Part shown: positions 13,501 through 25,361 of the stretch, piece after piece
How the letters are laid out: each line of letters opens with the position of its first letter
Numbering within the stretch: the first letter of the stretch is position 1
From: Callipepla californica brunnescens
Taxonomy: Eukaryota > Chordata > Aves > Galliformes > Odontophoridae
Length of the DNA: 64,000 nucleotides
Direction of reading: 5' to 3'
NCBI GenBank assembly: GCA_023055505.1
Contig: JALIRH010000001.1
Span: 120,563,723-120,627,722 of the forward strand
The notes under the pieces: generated by a model
Told to the model about the DNA's origin: nothing
Database searches by the model: none
What the model saw: only the letters and a program-made list of their open reading frames with translations
Made by a program: the position numbers and the translations under genes

Positions 13501-14859
13501 CCTTCTCCATGTTTACAGCTCTTACTGTGTGTACTCAGAGCCAGTAGCAAAACAAAATAGGCACACTGTGTTAATCACATGCAAACACAGGTGAATTAAG
13601 CAGCAGACAGGACTATTCCTCTCACATTTATCCTGGATAAAAATGCTTATTACTTGCTTTCGTGAGGAGCTGGTGTGAAGTCCATCCTCACACGAGGATG
13701 ATGTGCTACAGTGAAGGAGAGAAATCTGAACTGAGTGTTATGTTCTTTCAGGTGAGTTTCACTGAATGCGCTTAAAGAGAACAGGACTTAAGCAAGATGG
13801 AATTTCACGGGATAGTGGACAGGAAGATATGGCTTTTGAGAGTAGCTTCAGTGGACAAATCAGAACAGAATTCAAGAGGAGGTAAAGGTAGCAGCTGTAG
13901 AGAAATGGAAAGGAAGCAAAGATCTTCAGAGAGGAGCCAAAGGAAGTCTAGAGAATAGAAGTTACCAAAGCTGTGGTCATGGAGGCTGGGGTCTGATCCC
14001 TGATGCTTTCTCCTTCTGTGGGGTGCCAGCTCTGTATCTTGCAGTTCGTCCCATCATCCTCTGCCTGACTTTTTCCAAAGTTAACTCAGATAATGCTAAT
14101 TCTGCAATACACCATGCCACAGCTTGACCTTGTCTTCCTTTTCTCCCCTTGACCAGTACTGGATACCAGCTGGAACCCAGAAGGTTCCCTCTCGATATCA
14201 AAGTTCCTATTTAAAAACTGTTGTTACAGGGAGCTTGGAAAGCCAGGAATCCAGTTCTGCGCTGTGTGGGATGATGAATGGAGTCTAGCAGAGGTCATAA
14301 AAGTGGGCTGGAGTTGCAGCTGATGGTATGACTTGAGCTAAATCAGGGAAATAGTATCAGTGTGGCATTCTGGACTCTGAGCAAAGAAACTGAAAACTGT
14401 AAAGCTGAGAATTACAACAGCAGAGCAGGGAGTGATTGGTATACAGCTAGGAACTGCAGCAGGAGCTGTGTTGAGGTGAATATGAAGGCTGGTAGCAAGT
14501 GAGGGACACTGATAAGCAATTTAAGGTCAGTGGGGCTGCCAGAGGAGACAACAGTGCATAGGAAAGTCAGAATGCAAGAAAGGTCTTAGGTTAGTTAGTG
14601 AAACAAGTATTGTAGACACAAAGCAAAGAGATGCTCTAACTCAAGAGTACCGTTTGTTTTAAACATTCATAAGAAAATACAGTTGACAGCTGGGTGTCTT
14701 CCCTGCAAAATAATTGGCTTTGGCAAAGAAAAGAACAACATACCCCACTGAAAGAGTGTGTACAAAGACTATAAATCCCATACTGGACTCCCGTGCTCTT
14801 TTTTGAAGTGAGAATTTTGTACAGTTGTTTTCAATGTGATTTCTATCATCCTTCCCCAG
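10565..14859 (+). other. TENM4: TENM4 intron between EGF1 and EGF2-3 exons
   Basis: A 4.3-kb GT-AG intron. It contains a 20-T run at 11287-11306 and otherwise unique-looking sequence. No CR1 copy was recognised. Several short open frames around 11.35-11.9 kb are GC-richer than their surroundings but show no protein features. A purine-rich stretch is present at about 13.75-14.6 kb. Confidence 0.75.
11287..11306. repeat. Poly-T run (20)
   Basis: Uninterrupted run of 20 T. Read on the minus strand it is an A-run, but no retrocopied gene is recognisable beside it. Confidence 0.9.
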
Positions 14860-15054
14860 CATCCTGCCCAGTGCTGTGCAGTGGGAACGGGCAGTACATG
14901 AAAGGGAGATGCTTGTGCCACAGTGGCTGGAAAGGAGCAGAATGCGACGTCCCCACCAACCAATGCATCGATGTCACCTGCAGCAACCACGGGACGTGCA
15001 TCATGGGGACCTGCATCTGCAACCCAGGGTACAAGGGCGAGAGCTGCGAAGAAG
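14860..15054 (+). CDS. TENM4: TENM4 exon encoding EGF-like repeats 2 and 3
   Basis: The exon is 195 nt. The acceptor is catccttccccag ending at 14859; the donor is GAAG/gtatgg at 15055; phase 1-1. Repeat 2 ([18 protein letters not shown] and onward to ECDV) has only five cysteines because Tyr sits where the third Cys should be. Repeat 3 ([19 protein letters not shown] and onward to SCEE) has all six. In teneurins the unpaired Cys left in repeat 2, together with that of repeat 5, forms intermolecular disulfides giving parallel cis-dimers on the cell surface (established for the family). Because the exon is symmetric, skipping it would keep the frame and remove one of the two dimerisation repeats. 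The pattern [19 protein letters not shown] favours TENM4 over TENM2 or TENM3 (recognition from memory). The gap to the previous exon is 4.3 kb. Confidence 0.96.
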
Positions 15055-15550
15055 GTATGGGCAAGATGCATTCAGTTAGCCTCTGCTTGGCTTGTCATTA
15101 CACAATTACGTGGCTGGAGGCAATTCACAATAGGACTGGCACTTAAGCAGAACAGTAATAGGCACCTTAGGGATACAATAGATGGATGCAACATAAAAAT
15201 GATATGTTGTAATAACTTGTCGTTAGCTATCGTATTTGTTCAATAATTCAATGAAAAGCCATCAGATGCTTCAGACAGACAAATCTAGTTGAAAGACCAG
15301 AACATCTAATCATATGTTCAAATGTTCTTATTAAAGCATCGTTGCCATTTACACATCTGAACATGTAATTACTTTTGTAGTGCTTTCTTCTCTGTTGTGC
15401 TATGCCAAGTGATTTCAGTTGCTTGCATGTACAAAATGGTGGCCTATGAAAGTCCTTGATTCTTTAAAAGCTTAGAAATGCTCAGGACTTGAATTATTAT
15501 AAAATTCTGCTTGAAAATAAGATATTATTTTAATAGCTTTCATAGCTTTG

Positions 15551-15567
15551 TATATATATATATATAT
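15551..15567. repeat. TA microsatellite followed by T-run
   Basis: Eight TA units followed directly by a T-rich run to about 15584. Confidence 0.85.
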
Positions 15568-17287
15568 TTTTTTTCTTTTTCTTACATTAGCCCCCAAACA
15601 TTTTTCATTTACATTTAGATTTGTGACTCAGAAATACAATGCCTTTTAGCTCTAATCTTTCATATTTTTGAGCAGGAAGTCACCTGCCATCATAAACTTT
15701 TATCTTCCCCAGTCTGCGACTGCTTCTCATTGCAAAGTGAAAAAGTGGACAGTTTTCTAAGTGTACAAATCATTTGGGCAGTTACAAAAATGCATCCCAA
15801 AGTATCTGATTTACAGAATACTCCTCAGTGCTTAAGAAAAATGTTCTCAGAATTCTATGCAGAGAACCTGAGAGGTAATTATGTTTAAATTATGCTCCTG
15901 TAAATGCAGCTATAAGGCTTCCACTGCCTGGTAGAGTTAAGACATCAGTTTGATACATGTGTAAGAATCATTAGATCTTGAATTAATTTATAGTTGTCCT
16001 CATGCATGAGGGATAAAGATTTCTCTGAAATGGCTTTTATTTTACGGACAATGGAAATAGGCTGAATTGGATTCAGACACTGAAATGGCATCTAATCTAG
16101 CAATTCTTTTAACATTTTGGATGTAACACGCCTTCTGTGTCTGTAGTGTGAGATGAAGACAATGCCAGCTCAGTGACTGTAAGCCACCTCCTGAGAAAGC
16201 TTCACTGTACTCAAGAAGGCACAATTCATCGAAGCTGTGGGCCGTGCAGACCTCAAAGATGGTGACTACTGAAGTGCCTTTAAAACATCTCCATAGATCT
16301 CATTATTTACAAGATCATATCTTTCCTGAATAAACAGAAATGAAAGAATACTCATTTTGCCTTCAGCAAGTCCTGTTTAATGTGTGTAAATCACAGTAAG
16401 ATTTGGCCTTTTTCTAACAGGAGCCTTTTTTCCCTGGTCACGTTCAAGCTGGAAAGTCAGATGGCCCTTGGTTGTTTCATGCTGTCACTGTAGCAGGGGA
16501 CAGCGTCAGTCCCGCTAGGTAACAACTTGAAAAAGAGCAAAGAACAAAGAGAACATCATTTTCCTTACGAGTCCTGCTTTGGACTTTCCCAACTCTGCAT
16601 TTGTTTCTCATATTCCAGGCCTGATTGGTACTGCATTGTGAGGAGGGGAGGGTAACTCGGTAACATGCCACGTGGGAAATCTTCACTGCATATATACATT
16701 CATATATACAAATCTATGTTTATTTAAATCCATTTTAAAAGTTGATTGATACTATTTTTTAAATTGTTTTTAATTTCTCTTCTAAGAGCCACCATCTGGC
16801 ATCGATTACTTTTTATTATTTCTCCGTTCTCGTAGCTTCGCTGCTTACTCATGTTTAGAATGGCTTTTCATTCCAGCGTTTCTTCTGTCTTTTCTTTTCC
16901 CCCCACAGAAGTCCAGCAATGTTTATAAAACACCGGCCAGCAGTCTTACAGGAGTTTTTCTTCTCTCCGTCCTCAGTTTATTGGCCAATATTTTATAAGG
17001 CATGCGCTAAGCCAGCAAGATGTTAAGGGAGGGGAGCAAATTTAATCAGTGAAAAATGAGAAGTTACTCTTTGGGTACTGCAAAAAAACTTAATAACTCG
17101 TGTGACCAACGAAGCATGAAGCATATTGGGGAAAAGTGTAGAAGAGACTCTAGCCTTGCCTGCTGCATGATTAATCTTCTTGGCAAAGGTTCCGCACAAG
17201 GTTGAACTATAAATGGGGCATTTTCTAACCAGAAATTAGACCATTTGGGACATTTTCCAAGCAGCAACATAGATATATGTAAAACTC

Positions 17288-17326
17288 TTTTTTTTTATTA
17301 TTATTATTATTATTTCTTTTTTTTTA
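17288..17326. repeat. T-run/TTA microsatellite
   Basis: Nine T, then about six ATT units, then another T-rich run. Confidence 0.88.
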
Positions 17327-19031
17327 AGTATGGGAGATTTTGTCAGCACTGCCCTCCTGCCCTCATCTCCGCTTCTCTCAGCGGCTTCTCTCCTGAGCAG
17401 TTAAATTTGTCAAGCAGAACTCCCTAAAAATATAACATTGTACTCCAGATCCACTAAGCAATTGATGAAGAAGAAAGCAGAAGCCCCTAATCCTGTCCCA
17501 GGGCCTTTGCGCTGGTGCAGAAAGCCTTCAGAGATACAGCTAGTGAGGCTGAGATTAAAGTAGCCATTGTGTGTGACATTTTCTGAAAGGGCTCATTTCA
17601 ACATGAAAAATGGCCTTGGGATTATGATAAATGGGGGGTTCTGACATGCACATTCCCCTCCTATAATCGGCTGTGTTGAAGCTGAGCTGCTGGATTGTCT
17701 GCCTCCCGTGATGGAGCCCCCTGTAAAACTCACCTTTTTCCCAATTGACCTTCCGAAGGGATGATGAATTGCCTGGAGGTAGCCTCTTGTCAGTTAGCCT
17801 GTGATCTTTGTTCCCTACGTTCAAACCATCTGCTGAGAGCCTAGGAGGCTGCTAGTCCCTTTCTTAGTCCTTTTCCTGCTTATTACTGCTGAGAAAGAAC
17901 GGGGCCAGGGCTCCAAGGGTCTCATGCTAAAATTGGCACCTAGCTCCCAGCTTTCTAGCACTGAAAGAGATTTATAGACTCATCCTTTCCAGCCTCTTAC
18001 AATTTTCGAGAATTGTTCCAGCTATGATCAGGGCTCCAGGAATCAAAGAGAACTCGAAATGCTCTCACATGCCTTGGGATAGTAATTGCTGAGCCATTAC
18101 TTGTCAGAGCGAGGAGGTTTTGCGAATCCAGAGAATTATCAGAGCAGCTGTTGTGTTTCCTGTTAAGGTTTCTGGATCTGAAGCAGGTCATTGGGATTCT
18201 TATTAGCTTTTGCACGAGGAATAGGAGCTGCAAAGCTGCTGTGTGCATGGTGGCCGTGTTCTGCTCTTCTTCATTTGAGCCAGGAGCAGCTTTCCTTCTG
18301 CTCCAAGCCAGGATGACTCTTGTCACTGATCCCCAGGGCACTGCCAGCGATGGCAAGAACTGCTCTAGGCTGTCCTACATGCTTTTATGCATAAATAGGT
18401 GATCAGCTCCTCTGGTTCTTTTTTAAGAGGGTGTCTGATGAGTTGCATGTTTTGCTCTTGCTGCTGAAATTGTCCCGTGGGCAGAGGAGCTGACAGTTGC
18501 CTACAAAGCACATAACTCAGGGCGTACAGTGCACACTGATGTGCCTTACACCCAACTGAATTGTCTCCAATCTCCTTTTAAAAACACCTCTTCTTTAAAA
18601 ACAAAAGCCATTAAAAAAGCGCATTCGTTGTGCAATAGAAACAGAACAACACCGTAGAATAAAAAATACGTTTGTTTTAATCCTTACTCCAAGAAAAGAG
18701 AGGATGTGTTTAAGATGAACGTAACTGCCTATAAAACCTGCATAAGCCTCATTGTATTCTTCAGTTTAAGCATATGTTTTGCTGAATCAGGGCATAAACT
18801 TCTGCTGAGTCCTTATGTAAATTCACTCTCAAAAAACTAGAGCTCAGCTTTGAATTCATTAGTAGGAGTAGTTTAACTTATTCTAATAGAGTAAATGGAG
18901 ATGCAATACTTGTACAAGAGAATATTATTCTAATCTTAATTGATGTTAGCCTGTTCTTACTTGGAAGGGCATTTATTACTGGATGAAAGAATGCATTTCA
19001 TTATATATTTTGTTCTTGTTTTCATGTGTTT

Positions 19032-19190
19032 TAGAATCATAGAGTCGTTTGAGTTGGAATAGACCCTTAAAGGCCATCTTGTCCAACTCCCCTGCCATGA
19101 ACAGGGACACCTTCAGCTCTACCAGGTGCTCGGAGCCCTGACCAGCCTAACCTTGAGTGTTTCCAGGGACATTTACATCTCATTCCAGCG
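19032..19190 (-). mobile_element. CR1 3' fragment next to the EGF4-5 exon
   Basis: Starts agaatcatagagtcgtttgagttgg and continues through ggccatcttgtccaactcccctgcc and ccaggtgctcggagccctgaccagcc, the reverse complement of a CR1 3' end. It stops about 170 nt before the acceptor of the EGF4-5 exon. Confidence 0.88.
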
Positions 19191-19358
19191 TGGAGATAGT
19201 ATCTCCTTTAAGCATCTATTTTGTGCACAGCGTAGCTTTGCTGTCTGCTTGGAGCCTTGAGATGCTGTAGAAATAAACTTGCATAGATGGCGAGCTGATA
19301 GTTTCCCTTTCTGAAATTGATTCCCTTTGTCTGCTTTCCTTTTCTTTCCTGCCCGTAG

Positions 19359-19559
19359 TGGATTGCATGGATCCTACCTGCTCGGGACGAGGCGTGTGCG
19401 TGCGAGGAGAGTGTCACTGTTCAGTTGGCTGGGGAGGAACCAACTGTGAGACCCCGAGAGCCACATGTCTGGACCAGTGCTCTGGGCACGGGACCTTCCT
19501 CCCCGATACTGGGCTCTGCAGCTGCGATCCTAACTGGACTGGACACGACTGCTCAATCG
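19359..19559 (+). CDS. TENM4: TENM4 exon encoding EGF-like repeats 4 and 5
   Basis: The exon is 201 nt, phase 1-1. The acceptor tract tttccttttctttcctgcccgtag ends at 19358. The donor is ATCG/gtaacg at 19560, which lacks the usual G at intron position +5 and so looks comparatively weak. Repeat 4 ([19 protein letters not shown] to NC) has six cysteines. Repeat 5 ([20 protein letters not shown] to DC) has five: Phe replaces Cys3, the second teneurin odd-cysteine repeat. The free cysteine is expected to pair with the same residue in a partner molecule. A CR1 fragment ends about 170 nt upstream of the acceptor, and a UGCAUG element lies 244 nt downstream of the donor. Reading on into the intron stays open to a stop near 19637, but that tail has no EGF features and is taken as intron. 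Confidence 0.96.
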
Positions 19560-19803
19560 GTAACGTCAGCAATGGCTCCGGTTGTTCTTTGGTTTATTTA
19601 AACTTTGTAAAATATTCAGACTCGGGACTGCAAAAATAGCACTGCAGATGTGTTCCTGTAAAGCTCGTGTTGGGCATGACTGGAAGCAGAAATGCCGTAG
19701 CTCAACTACATAAATAATGCTGCTTCTATAGCTGAGCACAGAACAATATAATAAATAACCCCATTAAAGCCACATAGGCTTGCTAGAGTACATTATATTG
19801 CTA

Positions 19804-19809
19804 TGCATG
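19804..19809 (+). promoter_or_regulatory. TENM4: UGCAUG (Rbfox-type) element downstream of the EGF4-5 exon
   Basis: An exact TGCATG lies 244 nt past a donor (gtaacg) that lacks +5 G. Downstream intronic UGCAUG usually promotes exon inclusion in neurons and muscle. The hexamer also occurs by chance elsewhere in the window, so this is suggestive only. Confidence 0.35.
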
Positions 19810-21739
19810 TAATTGATGGTCTACACATAACTACTTGCTCTGGTGTTGGCATTTGATGAATCCCTGTAGCCAAGGACTGTCCTCTTTTGATATTTAGGAG
19901 ATAACTAAATATTCTTTAAGTTACCATAAGCAACAAAGAATGAGGCGATAGTTCTTCAGATCCCTTCTCCCTTCAAAGTTTAAATGCTGTGATTTTCTAG
20001 GCTCAGCTGGAGGAGGAGGAGTGGGTGTCACGTGAGGTTTGTATTAAAAAATTGTAAGCTCTGTCCCATATCAAGTGAAAAAGAAGTTAACTGGGTGGAA
20101 GCGCTGGATACCGCGAGTACCAAGAAGACAGATTTTTATAGGCATTTTTGTGCAGAGGTCTCAAAATACGAAATTCCTTTGTTCCTTGTCTAAACGGGTA
20201 TCGTGCTCAAAATCTGCATCTGCTAACTGAAATGGCAGCTAAGGAAAAAGTGCTCAAGAGCTTTTCTTTTTTACTTCCAAATGCAGCTAGCTTTTAGATG
20301 CCATACTGATAAATGCTATAATACATTAAATAATCAGAGCCTATGGGGCATTAGTCTTTTGACTTCTGTGTACTGTGCTCACAAATAAAAGACCTCAGCA
20401 ATAACAGCTTCTTTACCTTAAATAGATAGGGTGGAACTAGGCCAGAAATCCAGGGCAGCTCTGGTTAGGCAGTGTAATGGAATGAATTTTCACATACAAA
20501 AAAAACACCTATGAGGAGATTGGGTATAGCAGAAAAATGGCACAAACAATGTTTTCACTGAGGAATTACTGTAATGTTTATAAGAAATCAGGTTAATTGC
20601 TTGCAAGTGTTTTAAGGGAGTGACTTCCAAGGGTAGGGCAAACTGAATAAACACTTAGAAAGGCTATGAAAAAGAAAAAAAGCTTCTGTGCAATAATCAT
20701 TCAGGTTAGGTGTCATGTTAGGAGGCTTGTCATATGGTAGAATTGGCTGGGCTGAAGAATACAGCAAAAGGGAGGACTCCTTGCCTGGGGCTAAAACTAT
20801 ACTGATCAAAATCTCCACAAATGTAGAGAGAGGAGCTGTTGTGCCTTGAGAGGAGGATACATTTGGTGTCAGACTTTTCCTTTTTCCCACAGTAATATCT
20901 CCAGTTCCATACTCTGTGAAGTGCATTTATAAGACCACAGGAAGGGAGAGGGTAGTAGTGGTTTTGCAGCACGGTTCATAATTGAGTCATTATTCTGAGT
21001 TTATGTGGAGGTTTAGGGATTGCATGGATGGATTTGGAAAAATGTTCACTTCTACATGCAAACAGAATTTACTTTCCCATTGTTAACCTGCAGGGTCATG
21101 TTCAGATGATTTATAAGCTTTCTTTATACTACTTTTATAAATCCATCCAGTGCAAACTTTCTTTGGCAGCGTGAGGTTATTTGAGACAAAGTTGAGCATC
21201 ACTCCAAGACCTTTTTCCTCACCAAGCTGCTTGTAACATTCAGGTTATTGTGCCTCACAGCTAAAATCGCAGCTAAGGTGATTTGTAAACTTCCATTTCT
21301 AACCCAGACCTTTCCACTGAATTGATGACTTGATTTGAAAGACAGATTTACTCACAGGATGTGCGGTACCCTTCTTGCATGATTAAAACAGAGTGAGCAA
21401 GTTTGTTAGCACACATAGCAACACTGCCCAGGGTGGGCAGTAGGGGGTCCTCTAAAGAGGCTGAAAGGGACAGACTTTATTGTCCTATAAAAATAGGAAC
21501 AAACAGAATGGAAAAATTGTTAAGTGGACTATTTAAGTCCTTGCATAAATCAATCTCAGCTCTGTAAAGAGGTTAGGACTGCATTCGCTTCCACTGAAAT
21601 CCAGAGGACTGTGTGCCTACAGTGGGTTTTCCAGCTCTCAACGCCTTCAAGTCAAGACTATTAGCTACCTGAAAGGTATGCTGAGTTCATTTAGAAGGTA
21701 GCAGCCAGTATGGGGGAGAGGTAGGTGAAAGTCTTGGGT

Positions 21740-21823
21740 CACAGAATCGTAGAATGTTTTGGGTTGGAAGTGACCTTAAAGATTATTCACTTCCAACCCC
21801 CTGCCTTTGTTAGGGACACCATG
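21740..21823 (-). mobile_element. CR1 3' fragment
   Basis: The sequence cacagaatcgtagaatg, ttttgggttggaagtgacc, ttaaagattattcacttccaacccc is a reverse-complement CR1 tail. Sequence beyond about 21825 may be a further decayed part, but I cannot follow it. Confidence 0.75.
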
Positions 21824-22845
21824 TCATTGTCATACGTAGAAAGTAAGACTAGACTGTCTCTGAACCTTATACTCAACCTTTCCATTATGTAGATGGATTT
21901 CACCTGCCTTAAGCAACGGTCTTAGAGAAACACAGCTTGCAGCATAAAGCCCTTTGTTTTTGTTTTTTTTTTTAAACAAAATAGTAATGTTACAGAGATT
22001 CTTTTTTTTTCCCTATTTGAATATCCTTTTTCATTCCATCTAGTCTTTTCTCATCACAGACAAGCTGTGCAATTCAATTTCTCACGCGTTCTTCTCTGTG
22101 TTATCTTGTGGAAGTAATAAGGTACCTTTTAAAATGATTTAGCTTTATGTGTGTGCCCACTGCCAGTACATCCATAGCACCACAGAATTTTCATTATGGA
22201 AAAATCCTTCCTAAACATGCTTCCCTTTCTCATACGAGGGACAGATTCCCCTTCCCCTCAGCATGCTTCTCTTTTTTGTTGGATTCCCTCATATAAAGTC
22301 TTTTAGTGAAAGTTGGAGAAGTCCCACAAGAACCCATATGCAGAAGAAACAGGAATTTCAAGTTCTCTCTGAACAGAATGAAATCTCCTCCCTTTCGCAT
22401 CCTTGTGCTGTTGTACAAGCAAATACAAAAAGGTCCTTTATAGCCCAGTTCAGCTAAAAAGTCCAGGGCAATGCTCAGCACGAGAGGACTAATTAAAGAG
22501 CCACTCATCCTAACCACTTTTTTTCCAGAGCCTACCATTACTGATCCTCTGTATCTTCAGCTCTTGGCACGCTATCTCCCTTCACCTCTTAATGAGCCCT
22601 AGCAAAGGACTTTGCTCCCCAAGCATGGCAGCTAATGAAGCAATAAGGCAGCTCTTCTAACCTCATATAGTCTGTGTACAGCAAGAAGAAGGAAACATCC
22701 TGTGCTGCAACATGAAACAGAACTTAATATGTAATAGTCTCATTCTTGACCTATTTAAGCTGGACCAAATATTCCTGGCTAATCAAGAGGCAACAAAACA
22801 GCTAAGACATACTTGCTGACAGGGAAATGAGCGAGTCATGTTGGC

Positions 22846-23190
22846 TGTTGTAGGGTGAATACCCTGAATGAATAGTACCCACACAATATAATGAGGATGG
22901 ACAGTATATTTTTGGATGGATTATCCAGATGGTATAAAGATAACCAATAAATTAGGAAGGGCTCACCTGTCACTGACAGTAGGCTCACCTAGATCTCCAC
23001 ACAGGAGGTCACTCTAACAAGAGACCTTCCCCAGTGGTGGTCAGCCCTTAAATGGGGTCTGGGAGAGGTGGAGCCAGACTCCACCCCTTCTGGTCACACA
23101 GGTGCATTGCCTTCTCCTGTGCTCCTGAAACTGACTCAGTGCTCACTTCAGGAGATCAGTCAGTGGTTCAGGCTGTGATTCAACAGTTCC
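22846..23190 (+). mobile_element. Possible solo LTR of an avian endogenous retrovirus-like element
   Basis: The block begins TGTTGTAGGGTGAATACCC. It has a TATA-like gtataaaga (about 22932), an ataaat signal, and GC-richer text with paired motifs (ggtcagcccttaaatgg, ggtggagccagactccaccc, ggtgcattgccttctcctg), differing from its AT-rich surroundings. The overall look is of an avian ERV LTR and parts of it feel familiar from gallid LTRs, but I cannot align it. No target-site duplication or clean terminal CA was found, so boundaries are approximate. No retroviral coding sequence is present. Confidence 0.42.
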
Positions 23191-23939
23191 CATACAATTG
23201 AGTTTAGGGAATGCTGTTTCACAGAGGAATCTCAGTGATACATCAGTACAATCCCAGGGCCATCAAAACAGTAATATGTTTGGATCCACAATGATTCTTA
23301 AAGGAATTATGTTATCTAATATTGTCCTTCACTTTCCTCAGATTTAAAGCAATGATTTCACACTGTTCTTTATTTGGCAGTTGACATTTGGCATGCAAGA
23401 TACTCACCAGAATCATCCAAATTTTGATTATACAAAGCATATTACATATACGTGTAATAAGTATACTGATTCTTTTTCTGGACAGTTGATGATTGGACAC
23501 TGACCTGCATACAGATAAGGATTCCTCCTCAGTCACTCATTCACAGTGACTCACTTCATACATAGCTAACATCCCTTAAAGACTGACGAACAATCATAGG
23601 AATGTTGCTTGGTCCTGAATTGTCAGGATAGATACAAAATCATAGGCTGTGTGTTTAATGATAGCAGTTGGCAACTGAGACAGGGATTTTACTGGGACTC
23701 CAAAAAAAATTACAAGTTGTGATGCTTTGGTTCAGAGACTGAAAAGGTGAAGAGAGCGTGCCTGAACAGAGATTGAGGCTGAGCTCAAGTGCTTGGAGCT
23801 CATGAAATCGAGTAGTTTAATCCTATCCAGAGCTTCTCTCACTACTTCTGCTGCTAACAGTGTTTCTGAGGACATATCATTTGAGTTTATGACTGCCTTT
23901 TTCCCTCTCTGTGACATTTAGGAAGTAATACTATCCAGC

Positions 23940-23984
23940 GATGATCTCTAGAGGTCCCTTCCAACTTCTCCAATTCTTTGACTC
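23940..23984 (+). mobile_element. CR1 3' end remnant
   Basis: The 45-bp stretch gatgatctctagaggtcc followed by cttccaacttctccaattctttgactc matches the terminal CR1 pattern (GATGATCTCNAGAGGTCCCTTCCAACCT). Only the extreme 3' end is recognisable. Confidence 0.6.
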
Positions 23985-25001
23985 ATTTGCTGCCAGACTT
24001 CATGAGGTCTACATTTGCAAAGATATTTATGCGTTTACAATTTACCTTATCAAATGCAGATTATCTAACTGTAATACAGCATTGCAGAGATCTTCTTCTC
24101 AGCTTCTGAGCTATTCCAATGTCTAGAGATGTGTCTTCAGTTTCCTAGGAGATAATCCCAATGACCCAGGTCAGTGCAGATGCTACGGGCAATCTTCATC
24201 TCAAAGTGAAGAATGAGAAAGCTGAAGCAATCCGAAAGGATGACAACTTGAGGACAGAGATTTCATTGATCAGTTTTCCAAAGCAGAGAGTGACTGGAGT
24301 TTGGGAGGGGAGCAGATCACCGTCGATCTCCTTAACATTTCTAAATCAGGTGACTACAGTGCTTGGAACAGAAAATCCAGAGTTCAGGGTTAAAGGGTCT
24401 CAGCCTCAGCACTCGGCTCATCTGAATTTGTTTTCTACGTCTTCAGTTCTTAGTTAGGGTTTATAAATTTCACTCCTGGAGATGACTGCCAGAATTTAGG
24501 CACTTATCCTAGCCACACTTACTGTGGCTGGAAATGTTATAAATGTCCTTGATGTTTTTTGATCAAGTTCAGTTTCATGCCATCCCCTGCTGCCTTAAAA
24601 CTTCCTTCACCATTACCAATTTAGTGGAACAGTTGTCCTAGAGAAGAGAAACATATGCAGAAGACTGTTCCAAGTGTAGTTAAGTGGAAATCCTTGAAAG
24701 AGAGCTTAATTGAGTCTTCATTGATTTAGCTGCCTCCGTATTTGAGTAATTCATGTTCCTTTGGAGCTGTCTGGGTTTCAGCTTTTGAGAGATCCTCAGT
24801 TCTGCCAAATAACTGCAGAAGTCACAGCAGGCATCATGATCACAAATTCCTCAGGAGAGAGGCAATTACAGAGCTGTGGCATTTAACATTAAAAAAAGAA
24901 GAAAGTAAGAAAATTGCCTCTTTAGCCTATGTGACCTGTTAAAAAAAGAGTAGCGATCACATCTGTAACTTAATGGTCATAATATTTGGATGTCTGTAGC
25001 C

Positions 25002-25361
25002 AGAGGGTTGGTGTCAATGGCTCTGTGTCCAGTTGGAAGCCAGTCCCACTTGGTGTACCCCAGGGCCCATGTTGGGACCAGTGCTCTTTAACAGGACAGG
25101 GAGGAATGGGTTTAAAATAGAAGAGGGGAGATTTAAGTTAGATGTTAAGAAGAAATTATTTACTTGGAGAGTGGTGATGCACTGGCACAGGCTGCTCAGA
25201 GAGGCTGTGGATGTCCCATCCCTGGAGGCATTCAAGTCCAAGCTGTATGGAGCCCTGGGCAGCCTCATTTAGTGGTTGTCAAGCCAGCCCACAGCAAGGT
25301 GTTGGAACTAAATAATCTTTAAGTTCCCCTCCAACCTAAGCCATTCTATGATTCAGTGATT
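25002..25361 (+). mobile_element. CR1 LINE copy with internal deletion
   Basis: The 5' part (agagggttggtgtcaatgg to gggaccagtgctctttaaca) comes from the reverse-transcriptase coding region. It jumps directly to the 3' part (aggaatgggtttaaaa to ccaacctaagccattctatgattc), so several hundred bases of a normal CR1 are missing at about 25093-25100. Confidence 0.85.

Larger units (their letters stand above)
15055..19358 (+). other. TENM4: TENM4 intron between EGF2-3 and EGF4-5 exons
   Basis: A 4.3-kb GT-AG intron. It holds a TA dinucleotide run (15551-15567), a T-rich/TTA microsatellite (17288-17326) and a - strand CR1 3' fragment (19032-19190) close to the acceptor. The parts around 16.7-16.9 kb and 17.56-17.8 kb are free of recognisable repeats; I see no open frame with domain features in them. 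Confidence 0.75.

Noticed and set aside
19560..19637. Open extension of the EGF4-5 exon past its donor
   Set aside because: The GT donor matches the expected family junction (CSI/E), and the extension has no EGF pattern.
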